This document shows, piece by piece, positions 14,701-27,215 of a stretch of DNA of 64,000 nt (positions are counted from its first letter, which is position 1; each line of letters starts with the position of its first letter). The notes beneath the pieces were generated by a model that did not search any database, had not been told where the DNA came from, and was given only the letters and a program-made list of their open reading frames with translations. The translations under genes were made by a program, and so were the position numbers. Location of the stretch: contig NC_053418.1 of the NCBI RefSeq assembly GCF_016859285.1, forward strand, positions 6,990,521-7,054,520, written 5' to 3'. Source of the DNA: Xiphias gladius. Lineage: Eukaryota; Chordata; Actinopteri; Istiophoriformes; Xiphiidae.

Positions 14701-16797
14701 AGCGTGGTCTGTGCCGGTAAGTTGAATTTCTCATTATTCAGCTACCTCTTCCTGTCAATAGGGGGCGCCAGCAGGCAACTCTCAGGATCTGCGCAGTCAG
14801 ACTAAGCTGCCGTCATTTTCTCCAAGTCACCGTCTGTGAGGTGGTCGTCTTTCCTGTTTTTTGTAGATAGCACCACTGGAAACAAGCAGTGGTTTGGAGT
14901 TTTGCTCTTGGAGTTTCCGCTGGTCTAACACAGTGTAATAATACAAACAGCTGCAGCCTCAGGCTTTTTACAAGCAGGAACCATCAAATGTTGGCATTTT
15001 TCCTTAAAATGGACAGAAACAATTTAGGAATTTTAAAATAGCTGCTGATTATTTTTCGTTTTTATCTAACATACACTTAACATACTCATGCAGATTAGTC
15101 CATTTCAGAGTGTTATATATTATAATGTTAATTTTTGTAATGGATTAACTGACTAATTGTATCAACTCCGGGCTAATTTCAATTACTTTATATGCAGTAC
15201 TGATGGATATCTTATAAATTTCCCCCGAGGGATCAATCAAGTCTTATAAAAATTAATTTTATTTTATTTATTATATTTTGTTGATTTCTTAATGATATGG
15301 CTCTGCAAAGTAACTAGTAACTGAAATTATCAAAAAGGGTTGCAGTTATTTTCTGATATCTAATGTCTTGTTTTGTTCAAGTCACAGTATAAAACCCAAA
15401 GATACTCAGTTCACTGTAATGTAAAACAAGAAAAATAAGCAAATTCTAACATTTGAGAAACTGAAACCTTCAAATATTTTGCATTTTTGTTTAAAACTAA
15501 TTGCTACTTAATTTACTTTTGATCGATTAATCAACAGATCGATTTGTCGACTAACAGAAAAATGAGGGCTAACTATTTTAATAATAGTATAAAGTGTTTT
15601 TTTGGGGGGGGTAGCAAAAATGGCAAATATTTGATGGTTCCAGCCTCTTTTTTTGTGAGGATTTGAAGCTTTTCTTTGTCGTTTTTATGAAAGTAAGCTA
15701 AGTATATTTTGGTTTTGAACTGTTTCTGGGCTGAGAGATTTCATTTAGTATCAAAGATTTAGTATCAATCAGAGATGGAGAATACTGAAAGATGTCTGTG
15801 TAACGAAAAAGTAATTCGTATCACCCTGGAAAAAAGTACGGCGCTGATGCTGATCCATCCTCTTGGTCTCGTTAACAGGTTCTAAGCTACCAGACCCAGC
15901 ACGCTACGGTCACACTCAGTTCCACCTGGTTCCTGACAGATACCACAGAGACCGGATGGCTCGGCAGCAACAGTCTGACCAGGTGGAGGTCTTCCTCAGA
16001 GCCAATGGCCTCGCCAGCCTCTTCGCCTGGACAGGAGCTCAGGCCATGTACCAGGGTGAGTCCGTTGGCTCAGAAAAGAGACATCAGATGCATCCCGTAC
16101 TACAGCACAGTTGATTTTACAGCTTATGATACAATATTGTGTCATAATATCTTTAAAGTCATCATCAGGAACCAAGTAGAGGTGTTAGGAAACAACAGCT
16201 AACGAATACCAGGTTTTTGCTTTAAACAGGCAATGCACTTTTGTCCTTTTTATATATTCAAGGTATCAGTCATTCTCCTGGTTTCTAAACATTTTATTTA
16301 AAAATCTTTAGTTATCAAACCTTATTGTCGCAGTGCCTGCTAGAAACATACTGATGTCACACCACCTAGATTTATAATACAGTTTTAATACCACATTTTG
16401 TGTGGTATTAAAAGGGTCTTAAAATTAACTACAGAAACCCTGATATATTTTAACCATGTTAGAGTCGTTTAAAGTGGACCCTTACTTAAGAGAGAAGAAA
16501 TAGAAAATCCTAATTCCCTCCCTCTGTGACTCTGTAGGTTTCTGGAACCACGAGGATGTCACCAGGCCTTTCGTGTCGCAGGCTGTGATCACCGACGGCC
16601 GTTTCTTCTCCTTCTTCTGCTACCAGCTCAACACAGTGGCCCTCTCCATGGAGACAGATGCCGACAACCCCAGGAAAAACCTTTTGTGGGGCACTGAGAG
16701 CCTGCCCCTGTACGAGAGAGTGCAGGACGGAGAGGTGGTGGGCCTGAATGACGGTGTCCTCAAGCTGTTGGTGCAGTTCCTCATCAACCAGCCGTAG
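11783..16797 (+). CDS. mrps30: Mitochondrial ribosomal protein S30 (mL65)
   Basis: A structural protein of the vertebrate mitochondrial ribosome, also called PDCD9 or mL65. Five exons are read on the plus strand: 11783-12389, 13448-13593, 13879-13984, 15879-16055 and 16538-16797 (TAG). The phases agree at all junctions, giving 431 residues against 439 in human. The start lies in a good context (GAAACATGG) and begins a basic leader ([15 protein letters not shown]) consistent with mitochondrial import. Recognisable family blocks are [69 protein letters not shown] and [12 protein letters not shown]. Intron 1 holds copies of two dispersed repeat families. One copy begins 11 nt after the exon 1 donor, so the first reading frame runs on into the repeat before stopping at 12439. 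Confidence 0.96.
12401..13400. repeat. Dispersed teleost repeats in mrps30 intron 1
   Basis: 12401-12540 carries the 'agtggtggaagaagta...aaaagtcctgcattca' family, and its tail reappears near 12850-12920. 12541-12850 and 13030-13400 carry the 'attaatcgatta / cagtttggaccgttggtcagacaaaacaagacattt' family. Both are recognised by their wording and by further copies in this window. Confidence 0.7.
14130..14700. repeat. Dispersed repeat with inverted arms in mrps30 intron 3
   Basis: The left part repeats 'aaagcatcttaag / gtaag / ctaagagcatcttaag' motifs. The right part carries their complement ('cttaagagcactctcagaaatgctctt'). This gives a loosely palindromic structure with no ORF. I do not know its family name. 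Confidence 0.45.
15120..15790. repeat. Tandem pair of 'cgattaatcg' family repeats in mrps30 intron 3
   Basis: Two adjacent degraded copies (about 15290-15570 and 15600-15780) share 'acccaaagatattcagttcactgta', 'cacatttgagaagctg' and 'gatcgattaatc' wording with copies at 31598, 39590, 40700 and 58370. Confidence 0.6.
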
Positions 16798-17077
16798 ACT
16801 TCTTCAGGTGTCTCTCCTCTCTTGTGATTCTTTGCCTCTGTTTGTTCTCCACGGCGCTGGAAGATGCAGGAAATGAAGAGAGAGCTTTTAAAGAGCCAAC
16901 ATGGCAGACATGGGGAAGCTTTGTCAGATTGTATAAAATGTAATGTTTGAAAGAGCAGAAAATCAGAGTTAATCTTTGTTAAACAGGTTTGTGATTTTTC
17001 AAAACTGAACAAAGTACTGAAAAATACTAAACACACATACCTGGTTATTATTATTGTGCAGACTGTATTTATGCCAA

Positions 17078-17083
17078 AATAAA
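17078..17083 (+). terminator. Poly(A) signal of mrps30
   Basis: AATAAA lies 281 nt after the mrps30 stop codon in an otherwise plain 3' UTR. Confidence 0.6.
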
Positions 17084-17109
17084 ATCGTGCTTTATAAATG
17101 GACAGTCTT

Positions 17110-19048
17110 ATGTGTTTATCAGTGTTTATTACTAAAATTTGAACATTTATAAGACATATTTCACCTAAACGTGTGAGACTCATGATGAGCAGACAAAATC
17201 AAAGCCGCAGAACCAGAGAGATGATGTTTTTTTGTACCATACTAGTTGTCAAAACCTAGTGCTGACACTAAATCTTTTCAAGTTGCTTCAACCTGAAATG
17301 TAAGTTCCCCTGCTGCCTCAAAAATGTGACTTAAGTGAACTTTGGTTCGATCATTTTGTTCAAAGTTTTTCCATGAGTTTTGAAAATGTACAACTGAGTT
17401 AACTGAACTTGACCAAAACTAAAAGATATTAAGTTGAATCGACAATGGTTCAGCCACAATGGTAATCATTGCAGACAGATTTGCTTTGCATTTTCATTTT
17501 CTTAGCTTGAAGAGTCAGTTCTTCATATATGAAGAACTTTCAGCTGCAGCTGTGGAAGCCATTTTGTACCAGTGACAGTGCAGAGACTGTATGTGAGGCT
17601 GCTCCCAGTGACTGTTAATTTATAAGTGTGTGCTGGTAGGGACTGAAATCGATAGTAGCCTCCACTGCGGCTCATTGTTTTCATTATTATGAGTAAGACC
17701 CATACCTGTAACATTAAACACGTAGGCAACATAGTCACTCGCTCCTTTTATGAGTGGAGAGAACTTTTAGCAGCTCATTTGCTCAACTCAACATTTCAAG
17801 TCAAAAGACTAAAAGTCAGAAGAACTCATGTTTTTGACTTCTAAAGTGGTCTGAAAATAAAAACTCGAATTTTTAAGTTTAATTAACCCGAGGTTAACAA
17901 AATGTATATTGACATTAAGTAAATGCGAAAAGATTCCTGCATGACCTTTTACAGTGTAAATGCAACTCGAACAGCAACAGTTCAGTCGGAGGTTCAGGAA
18001 AATTCACTTCTTTGTAACACAAAAGGCTTACCACAACTTTTTCACATATGCAGTAGTTATCCCTCAACGTCTGTAAACATGTTAAAATCACAGAAGTTGC
18101 CCTTTAAGTGAGCTCTGTCTCCAGATGGGTATCTATGTCAGCTAACACCGGTTCGTCCACAGAAGTGTGTAAAATGCAAGTCATCGTCTTTTGTGGGCAG
18201 TTGCTGAAACAAACACAAAAATAGTGATTTGTATAGTTTTAATCTGCTTGTTGACATAAACAGTGGCACACTTTCAACACTGACAATTAAAGACACACAA
18301 CTGAAGTCACGATAGGGGGAGATATGACCTTTCCGACCATCTTCCCATACACTGACATGAAAAAGACACACAAACATCTGCCTATTTGATGAACTATCTT
18401 GATACACATGTTGTTAAGGTATTACGCAGCAGCGTCGGCACAGTGTTAGGCACACATTACTGTAAGGACAAACTCTGTGACAAAAAGTCGTTGCAAGCAC
18501 AGTGTGACTGGTTAGTTGATTGCTTTTTGAGAGTGTAAGGCACCGCTCACAAACCATAACGCATAAATAACAGAAGTGACTGTGAGCTGTGGTTGATCTT
18601 GAATTGAATACATAACGCTCCTCTGCCTTGACAGAGAAATGGCAGAGGCAGAGCGAGGTGTGAAATCAACCACAGGATTTAGTTTCTCAACAGGAAGTGA
18701 AAGTACATATGCAAGGCTCAGTGGTAAAAAAAACAAAGTAGGTAAAGGCTTTGCTCTTTCAACCATCGTCACACAACTGTCCATTAAAAATAAAAACCAT
18801 ATCGTCCTGTGAAATAGTAAGTAGTATAGTAAAATAGTAAAAAAAGGAAACTGTGTACAAATAAAAACAATGATTATAAAGTGGTGGTTATTGCATTTTG
18901 TTTAGTTAAAATATTATACTTCTAATAGAGGACATATTCACAAAATAATTGTTTCAATATTGCTTTTAAGCTCTAACATTCACATTTGAAAGTAAGCAAA
19001 ACAGTTTTAAAGAGGCTTGAATCTGCTGGACCGCAGCCTTGAGAGTCT
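17110..19048. other. Intergenic region between mrps30 and emb (convergent 3' ends)
   Basis: No convincing gene is seen. It would hold the 3' UTR of emb on its right side. A pyrimidine-rich acceptor and short frame at 18138-18203 (-) were examined and not used. Confidence 0.5.
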
Positions 19049-22000
19049 TTAAACTTTGCGCTGTCTCATTGAAGAACCGGCCTCTGGTCCATTATTTTCT
19101 CCCTGTGCCCTGATGAAGGCATCAAGATTCATGTCATTAAAAAAACCACAAGTATATGCGTCAAACTTTTAAGATATATCAGTGCCTTTCTCTGATAAGG
19201 CACCATTTATAAGGGTTTATAAGCTGTTATTGGTGGCTTTATTAAGGGTTATTTATTATCAGATTATCGCGCATCGGTTATAATTCGTTAATAAGCTGTT
19301 TGTGACTGGATTTTGGTCCACATGTGCTGCAGCACTTTTCCAGAAGATAAGTGGTCAAACAGTCCACCGGAGAGGTCTCCCTATTGAATTAAAGAGCTAA
19401 AGAGACAAGCAAAATGCTGTGATGAAGGAGAATTTTCCACAATCTGGCAACCCAAAAACTGTTTTTATTGATTGCTCCAAAATAATCCATAAAATAATAG
19501 TAAATGAATTATTACGCTATTAATTACAGCTTATAAACCTCTATAAATGCCACTTTATCAGAAAATGGTGGCAAAAATCTTTAGAGAAATCAGCACCAGT
19601 CTCATAGTACTCACAGTGTGTTTGTTTGGTCAGCATTTGTCCCATTTCCTGAGAATAACGCAGATAATTTCAAGTTAAAACACAACACACTGTACAATAC
19701 AGTACATGCTGACATAACCAAGAGCAACCGTGTGATGTCCTACTACCTGCTGCACATTTTTTCCTGGACTGACTCCTCTCGTAGAGCAGGATGGCGGCGA
19801 CCAGGACGACCACTTCGACCAGGATGGCTATGAAGGGCTTCAGAGGCTCCAAGAAGGAGATGACCTTCAGCAGTGGTGGAGGAAGTATTCAGATTCTTTT
19901 GCTCGAGTAGCAGTGCAAGTACAACAATGTAAAAAAAATTATCCGTGACGGGTTAAAGTCCCGCATTCAAAGCCTTACGAAAACAGAGGTACAGAACTAT
20001 TGTCAGCAAAATGTAATTAAAGCATAAAAAGTAAAATACGCCCTGTAAATGATTTATCATCATGTCTGACATTGTTAGACTGTTAACACTGATGCACTAA
20101 TGTAAAAGTAGCCTTTTATTGTTGTAGCTGGTTGAGGTCAAGATAGTTTTAATGACTTTATATATAATTAGGTAGTGTAGTTTTGTGGTTTCCAGCCGGG
20201 GGGGTCAGGCCCCTCCAAAGGGTCATAAGATAAATGTGAGGTGTCGTGAAATGTTTAATGGGGCAGGAAAGAATCCAGTACCCAGAGCCAAGTATAACTA
20301 CCTCAGAATTATACTTAAGCACAACACTTAATTAAATGTACTGAGCTACATTCCACAACTGACCCTCAGCTCCATTTGGCTCATCGTGGTGCTGATGTTG
20401 TACACCGCTTCGCAGTAATACAAGCCGGAGTCGGCCTCTGTCACGTTGTGCACCACCAGCTTGGTCTTCCTGTTGTCATCTTTGCTTTTGATTTCATACC
20501 GGCCAGGCTCCGCAGCAGCAACATTAATCTGCGCCTACAGGACAAAAGAAGGCGTCCCGCAGTTTATTACTTGCCCCCCCGTCAATCCACTGGGTCAGGT
20601 CATGTGTGCATTTCAGTGCCATGCTTTTCTCATCAGGTGGTTGCTGTATCTTTTGTAACGGGCAATGAGCATCCTCTCAGGGTTATGATGAAGAAAATAC
20701 TTTTCAAATTTACCAATCCTACGCAGGTGGGAAAGAAATGCAGCTCATGAATGTAGTGGAAATGTATTGATGATCTGGATTTTAAAAAAGGCGATTTCCC
20801 CAGGATTCTTTCGTATGACAAAATGATGAATATACACGTTGTATCTTACTCAGTATTTTGCCAATTTTAGATCCCTAAATTGAAACAAACTGGCAGTCCT
20901 GTTTATTCCATTGACCAATTACATCTCACCCAACACCACATTAAAAAAGCCTCTCAGCAAGCAGTGCACTCACTTCTTCTGTCCTATTTGCTTTGTACCA
21001 TTTCCAGGAGTCGGGCTTTGGTTTGGTTTCCTCCATTTTACAGAAAATCACAGCAGAATCCCCCACATAGCTGACCACTGGCTTATCTCGCACCTCACCA
21101 ATCTGTGGACCTGGTGGAAAATGGGGAGAAGAGCGAGATATAATGGTGAGAAAATGGCACCGTATAGCCTCCATCCTGCACCCTTTGAGCATGTGAGTGT
21201 AAATATTGATATCCATTTAAGCAGCAAGGACTTGATGAGCTGATGGCAAGACAAATGCTGGCTGAGGATGTGAAACGTGATGCGGGTGGTCACGAATATA
21301 ACTCATGAAAGGATGTGATACCTACCTTTCAAAATAAAATCTTTTTTCGCTTCATTTCCAAACACGCACGAGTAATTTCCGAGGTTTTTTTCGCTGTCAA
21401 TCCTGAACCTGTCAAGCAAAAATACATGAGAGGTTTTATACCAAAACATATCATATTTAATTGAGGATTAATGTTACATAAAAGTTATTATGTATGTCTG
21501 TATGAAGTGCACGATTCTTTCATCCAAACTTGACTGTTCTACAATTAAATGTGATCAAATTATTTATAATTTAACAGAAAACTTTTTTTTTTACGTTCAC
21601 GTAAAGTAAATTAAGACTTTATTTTTATTTAAATAATGTGAATTAAAATCAAACTGCCAGAAAAAAGGGCTTTACAAACTGCAGCTATTGACTGGCAGTG
21701 CAGGCCAATAAAAACTAGTTTTGAGACATCCCACTCCTTTTAGATTCAACAGTGGAGATAAAAGTTCTCAGGCTGCATAGGGGAAACTGAACATTGAAAA
21801 AACATTTAATTTGTATAACAATAAGAATACATAAATGTTATTAAATATTTTATTAATCAGGATGTACACATGCATGTATTTGAATTATCAGACACAGTAC
21901 ACAGTGGATAGGGCCATATAACTATAAAGACCAAGAAAAAAGTGAGGTAAACCTGCATTTTCTGAAGATAATGGATAAAATAATGTCCACAGGAAGCACT

Positions 22001-24251
22001 TACACTCGTCTGAGATTATACTGCTCATTCTCCAACTGCACTGTGAGACGGCTGTTCTTGATCTCATCCCCATCTTTTCTCCAGTAACCACTTATGTTTG
22101 GAAATCTGTTCAGACTACCGGTCCAGTTACACTCAAGCGCTAGATCGACAGGGTTCAGCAGTTCAACTTTCTCAGTCTGACTTTCATCTGTGTGGAGAGT
22201 TGTAGAGGGGTTTCAAACACAGAGGTAAAGTAGGACATCTGTCCGTTTAGAAAAGTGGGATCATATTTGAGTGAACAGCACTCATCTTGAGCTGACAAAA
22301 CACCTACCTCTGCCATAATACTACGTTTTATAGCAAAAAAAAAAAAGTAGACATAATTATCTGCTGTAACTATAAAATTCCTCAGCAATATTATACTGAC
22401 GAATTAAATGTAACATATACTCGATGGACTGATGCTTAAAAACAGTTACCTTTAAGGACAGAACTTTTTACTTCTGTTGGTAGGGGACTGAGGGGAACTA
22501 CTGGCGGAGGCGTTGGGCCAGTTGTCTCTGACAGGATGAGAAATAAATTTATAAACACACCCAAACTTGACATATCTTTATGTACGCATGATAAAATCGT
22601 AACGCTAGCATGTAAAACAAGCTATATTTTCTTTAAAAAAAAACCAAACAAAACAAGAATGTGAACTAAGCAAAAGATATTTGGGCTGGGTGTTTACTTC
22701 GGTTTTACTAAGTTGTTAGTCAGGAATTACCAGGTGGTTGCTAGGATATTATTGGTCTTTGCTATGTAGTTGTTAAGGCTCTAAAAGTGGTAATCAGGTT
22801 TTGCTAGGTGGTTGCTAGGGCATTCATGGTGTTTACTAAGGAGTTGCTATGGGTCTTATAATGATAACTAGGGTGTTTGCATATCTAGAAGTGCTTTGTT
22901 ATACATTCTTGTAGATGTTTTGCCTTCGGTTCAGGCTTCGTCAAGGTGTTGCTACCTTTTTGCTAGAGTTGTGTGAAGTGGTTCCCAGGGGCCTCAGAGT
23001 GAGGGGAATAGTGGAACTAAGTTATGAGGGCCCCGGCGTGGGCCAGGCCTTCACAAATCCTGAGGATATGTTGATTCAGTTATTTGTACACACGTAATGG
23101 ATGTATTAAAGGGTAAGGGGGCCACTTAGGCTGCATATGTACAGGGGCCGAAACTTTTGTGCAATGCCACTGGTGGTTATTAGGTAGTTATTTGAGTGAT
23201 AGCTAGAGAGTTGCTAGGTTTCTGCCAGAGTGTTCTGAGTAGTTGCTCGGTGGTTATTAAGGTGTTACTAGAAGGTTTCCATGGTATTTGTGGTGCTAAC
23301 TAGGATACTATGGGGTTGTAAGGGTATTATAAAGTGGTTCTTCTGTGATTGTTCAGGGTGGTTTTCAGGGTGTTGTTAGGTTGCACTAGGTGGTTGCTGT
23401 GGTGATTCTGTGTTCTTGATATGTATTGATAATCATTATGTAGCATTCTTACAAAGGTAAGAAAACAAGCTAAAACACACAAAAACTAAAATAAATAAAT
23501 ACATAAATATCTCAACAAGATCAAAAGCAGAAAAAGCACAAAATAAGATCTCAAAATGTCCTCCTCCTGATACAAATTGCAGTGGTTTTATTAAACAGTT
23601 TCTTGAAGCCTGTGGAAATGAACCTAGTCACAATAAATCCACAGTATATGGGTTTATTTACAGAATTAGAGTTATATAAAAACACAAAAACTACTCTTAA
23701 GATATTAAATGTAAAGTGTACAACCCCAGCCAATGTACAGGTAAAAACATATGAATTAACTGCACTATCTGCTATCTGACAGCTATATAAAAAACTTTTA
23801 AAATTTTAATTTTTTTTGTCTTTCCTTCGGATACCAGTAATAATTCTCTCTTCTAGTTGTTCAGTTTTGTACATAAAAGCTGCTGGTCCTTAAATAAGTA
23901 ACTGCTCTTGGTTTAAATGGAGAGTTTTAGTGTCCTGTGATGATGCTAATGCTGTCTCAGAAGATTTTCGGGGCCAAAAAAAATGAAAAAATAAAAACAA
24001 TAAATGCGGACTACCGGCAACTTTAAACCAAAATATGTATTACGTGATGGTGTAGAAATCCTATGATATTTTCTTCTACTCTTCACAAGGTTACAGAACA
24101 TTTAGTGGAAAATAAAGAAGCAGAACAGAGCCGTAACACAACCACATACAGTCAAAATGAAACCCAAATATCATTTACTTGTATTGATGTGTTTGCAGGA
24201 GACGAGAAGCAGGAAGATCTGAAAAAACAGCTGCTTTGAAGAGGCTGACAT
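19049..24251 (-). CDS. emb: Embigin, two-Ig membrane glycoprotein
   Basis: Embigin is a basigin-family chaperone that escorts monocarboxylate transporters to the plasma membrane. Nine exons are read on the minus strand: 24179-24251, 22450-22527, 22004-22187, 21326-21408, 20974-21110, 20364-20534, 19747-19864, 19615-19648 and 19049-19109 (TAA). All phases agree, giving 312 residues against 327 in human. Residues 1 to about 19 form a signal peptide (QLFFQIFLLLVSC). A Pro/Thr linker follows. Ig1 has Cys in LECNW and YSCVF; Ig2 has VIFCK and LYYCEA. The transmembrane exon reads EPLKPFIAILVEVVVLVAAI, with the intramembrane Glu (Glu259) typical of the family. A short basic tail ends MRQRKV. The tail needs a 34-nt micro-exon (19615-19648), which restores the phase between exons 7 and 9. 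The assignment to embigin over basigin or neuroplastin rests on the PLKPF segment and on neighbouring mrps30. Confidence 0.9.
19183..19573. mobile_element. Non-autonomous DNA element (MITE-like), copy 2, in emb intron 8
   Basis: The ends are imperfect inverted repeats: 'tgcctttctctgataaggcacc' at the left and, inverted, 'tgccaccattttctgataaagtggc' at the right. The interior matches the copy at 6058-6581 ('ggattttggtccacatg', 'ttttccacaatctggcaaccc'). It separates the last two emb exons and carries no ORF. Confidence 0.65.
19868..20355. repeat. Dispersed 'agtggtggaagaagta' repeat in emb intron 6, with an inserted second repeat
   Basis: 19868-20160 carries the family start and 20290-20355 its end ('acttaattaaatgtactgagctacattccac'). 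Between them lies a piece of another repeat ('ccagccgggggggtcaggcccctcc'), also seen near 26120 and 29660. The family start abuts emb exon 7. Confidence 0.65.
22690..23420. repeat. Degenerate minisatellite in emb intron 1
   Basis: Many diverged repeats of a unit like 'ggtggttgctagggtgtt' (for example 'aggtggttgctagg', 'ctaggtggttgctaggg', 'ggttgcactaggtggttgctg'). The period is irregular, roughly 20-30 bp. Confidence 0.7.
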
Positions 24252-24259
24252 GATTATTA

Positions 24260-27215
24260 TCCCTCTGTCCGTCCCTCTGCGAGCACTTTTCTCCCTCTAC
24301 ACTTTGCCTACTGCATCGTCCACCACCCTGCCCATCCTCCCTCCCTCCCTCAAGTGACGCAGCCATGATATCACCCTGCAGCCTATGGTTGGCTGACTTC
24401 ATCCATTATTCAATCCAACAGGGTTCATAGCTTGGTGCTGTGCTGCAGTGTGCCCTTTCCTGCAGGGTTGTGCATGGACAGAAGATGCTCAACTAAAAAC
24501 CCCACGTGTTTTAAAGCAAAATGTTGCTTTCTGTGATAAAAAAAATACTGAATTCATGCTAGCCTGAGTACTGCTATGTTGGTACTGTGGAGCTTTCTGC
24601 AAGGTGCCTTATCTTGTTATATGAGAAGCTGAAGGTCACATGATCTTCCTGTCCTCATGAAAACAAACAAAAGAGGAAATTAACTTAATAATAAAGTGTT
24701 GATTCACCTTTTCATACAAATTTGCTTTTTGAGTATATTCTGAAACCAGAAATTGTTTTAAGTAAATTTTAGATTATGTACCCCACTATTATAAAAGCAG
24801 AAATTACACAACAGATTTCAACAGAAGTAATATCACTAAAGTAATTTCTTTACTTGAGTAAATCAGTTAAGACAGTTTCCCCTTGACTAAGATATTCCAG
24901 TTCTCTTTACACCCGTGGAAACAACCTGCCTGTCGAATATCTCAGATAACAGAGTTGAACACCCACATGTAGGTTAAAAGTGTAAAATGTACCATTGATA
25001 TGCACAAGTTTCACAATATCAAGGTTATTTGTAATCATTTTCTTCACCAGACATATCGTTTTTGTGCCCCTCTCCATTCTTTCGACATTTTGTTTCTTAA
25101 TTCCAGTCTGTCGACTATTTCCTTTTCATCCCTTCTTCCTCATGTTTCATCGTAAATAGTCTCTATAACAAATAATCTTGACCTCATGTAAAAGTAAGGG
25201 TGTTGAACTAAACCCCCCCTTATATTCTGCAAGGTTTGGCTGTTGTTGTCACTGTGTGGGGCATATTGGTAGCTATTATAATTATACTACTATGCCAGCT
25301 CTCAGTCTGTAATCTCACCATCAGGCCGATCCCAAAGCAGCAACATTAACTTCTGGGGCATAATACAGTGAACTGTAACCTTAAATTCTTGCAGGAAAGT
25401 CAGCAAGTGGAACTCTTTGGGAAAGTTTCACGGTCGACTGAGGAGCAGCCAGAGACCAATAAAGTCCACGTCTAAATAAGGAACTGATAACATGGGCTCT
25501 GCAGGCAGGTCAAGAGAGGAGAACCAGGGGCAATCCTAAGAGTGGCCTCCTGCTGCCATCCTGAGGGGGGCAGCCAAAATAACACATAGAAAAATGGAAG
25601 AATGATAACGTTGTGGGAAAATTCTGAGTGGGTGGTGGTTTTTAATCATATTACATATTATTCAGGATCAGTGGTGGAAATATAACTAAGTACTATACTT
25701 AGTACTTAGTATAGTACTATAGTAGTATACATTTTTGAGGTACTTTTACTATTTCCATTTTATGCTACTTCATACTTCTACAGTTCAGAGGGAAATATAC
25801 TGTTTACGCCACTTTATCTGACAGCTATTGCTACAAGTTAGTTCTCAAATTAACATTTTACATAAAATATATAAGCTTATATTGTTTCTTTCAGTGTTGT
25901 CTTTTTGTGTATGTCTTTTTGTGACTGAACGGAATATTTTTTTTTTTTAAACGTGAAAAAAAAAACTATACTATCCGTTCTTTGTGAAGTCAGCAAATTA
26001 CATTACAAGGAAAACGGTGTCTGTCTTAAATCATTAGCTCAGAAATGGTGAGTGTGACATCCCCGCTAAACTTCATTGTCACTTCCGACAAAAAAAGTCA
26101 CCAGAATAATCTTAAAATCTTATAAAGCAGCGATTCCCATCCTGAGGGTCCCGACATAAACCTGAGGGGGTCACAAGATGATTCAATGGGTAAGAAAGAA
26201 AAAATATATTTCTGATTGTCATGTGACCACTTACAAGGAAAGCAGTGTCCACTCCGGGTGTCTTGTCACATTTCAAATGTCTATGAGTTGTCAACAGGTT
26301 GCACTTTTTTTAGCCAGTTTAAAATGAAAACAGATTTGTGCTGCAGAACTTCGACTTTTCTTCTTCCCTCTTCCATTAATCATCTCACGACCCCTCCGAT
26401 TTACATGGTGACCCTTTCACCTCTGGACTAAAGTACTGATCTGTATATAAAGGAGTTAATATTCCCTCACCCGACCAGCTACAACAATACAATGCTGCTT
26501 ACACACTGATGCATCAATATTAATTTTAAATCGATGACTTTCACTTGTAATGGAGTGTTTTCACATCGTGGTATTGGTACTTTCGTTTAAGTAAAGGATA
26601 TGAATACTTCTTCCACCCCTGTCTGTGATCAAAATTTCCATCCACCTCTTTCTCTGCTCAGGTTTATTATTTGACAAAAGGTCTGATCGCTTCCGATAAT
26701 TATTCTAAGCGTATAGTGGAGGTAGCCCCCACTGCCTCAGTTTCCTTCACCAAATGCAAATTTTCTTTCAGAGTAGTTTGTTTACAATGCTCCGCTTGAA
26801 TTAAAGGCAAACGAAGCTTTGTGTGCAGACTCATAGTTTAAATAGAAAAAATTCTGTGTAATACTTTTACACGAGGACTGTGATACGTTTCACCTTGACG
26901 CCACCGTGTATCGTAGCTCTCCTGTTTGGCAAAAGTCAGAGAAACATCGGTAAATTCACAGCTCTACGAAACAACAATTGCAGCAATTACCCCTTGTCCG
27001 TTTACTGAAATGTACTTTTTCATTTCTTTAAAAACTGTTTACAAAATTTAAGTGTTAAGTACAATGTCAGTATACAGCTTGTTGAGCCAAATAATGCTTT
27101 TAAGTTTAAGAATATAACAACGTGTTACAGTAAGAGCAGCAGTATTCCAGGTACACTGTTAAAAGACATTTATAGTTTCTCTTCTGAGAAATATGAATAA
27201 TACCCAGCGGCTGTT
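24260..27215. other. Intergenic region between emb and malt1, largely repeat-derived
   Basis: The emb promoter should lie at the left end. 25671-26620 reads as one 'agtggtgg...' family element: 'tatgctacttcatacttctacagttcagaggg' in the middle and an inverted start, 'gaatacttcttccacccctg', at the right. A second repeat ('cccatcctgagggtcccgac', about 25990-26430) is inserted in it. No gene is seen. Confidence 0.55.

Noticed and set aside
18138-18203. Candidate last exon of emb (QLPTKDDDLHF... or the frame ATAHKRR)
   Set aside because: The acceptor is good, but exons 19615-19648 and 19049-19109 give a phase-correct tail with family-like sequence and a stop codon upstream of it.
24175-24402. 75-codon frame starting at 24402 (-)
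   Set aside because: Only its last part matters: the internal ATG at 24249-24251 starts the emb signal peptide in another frame.
25670-25735. Palindrome around 'actatacttagtacttagtatagt' as a regulatory hairpin
   Set aside because: It is part of a dispersed repeat found elsewhere in the window.
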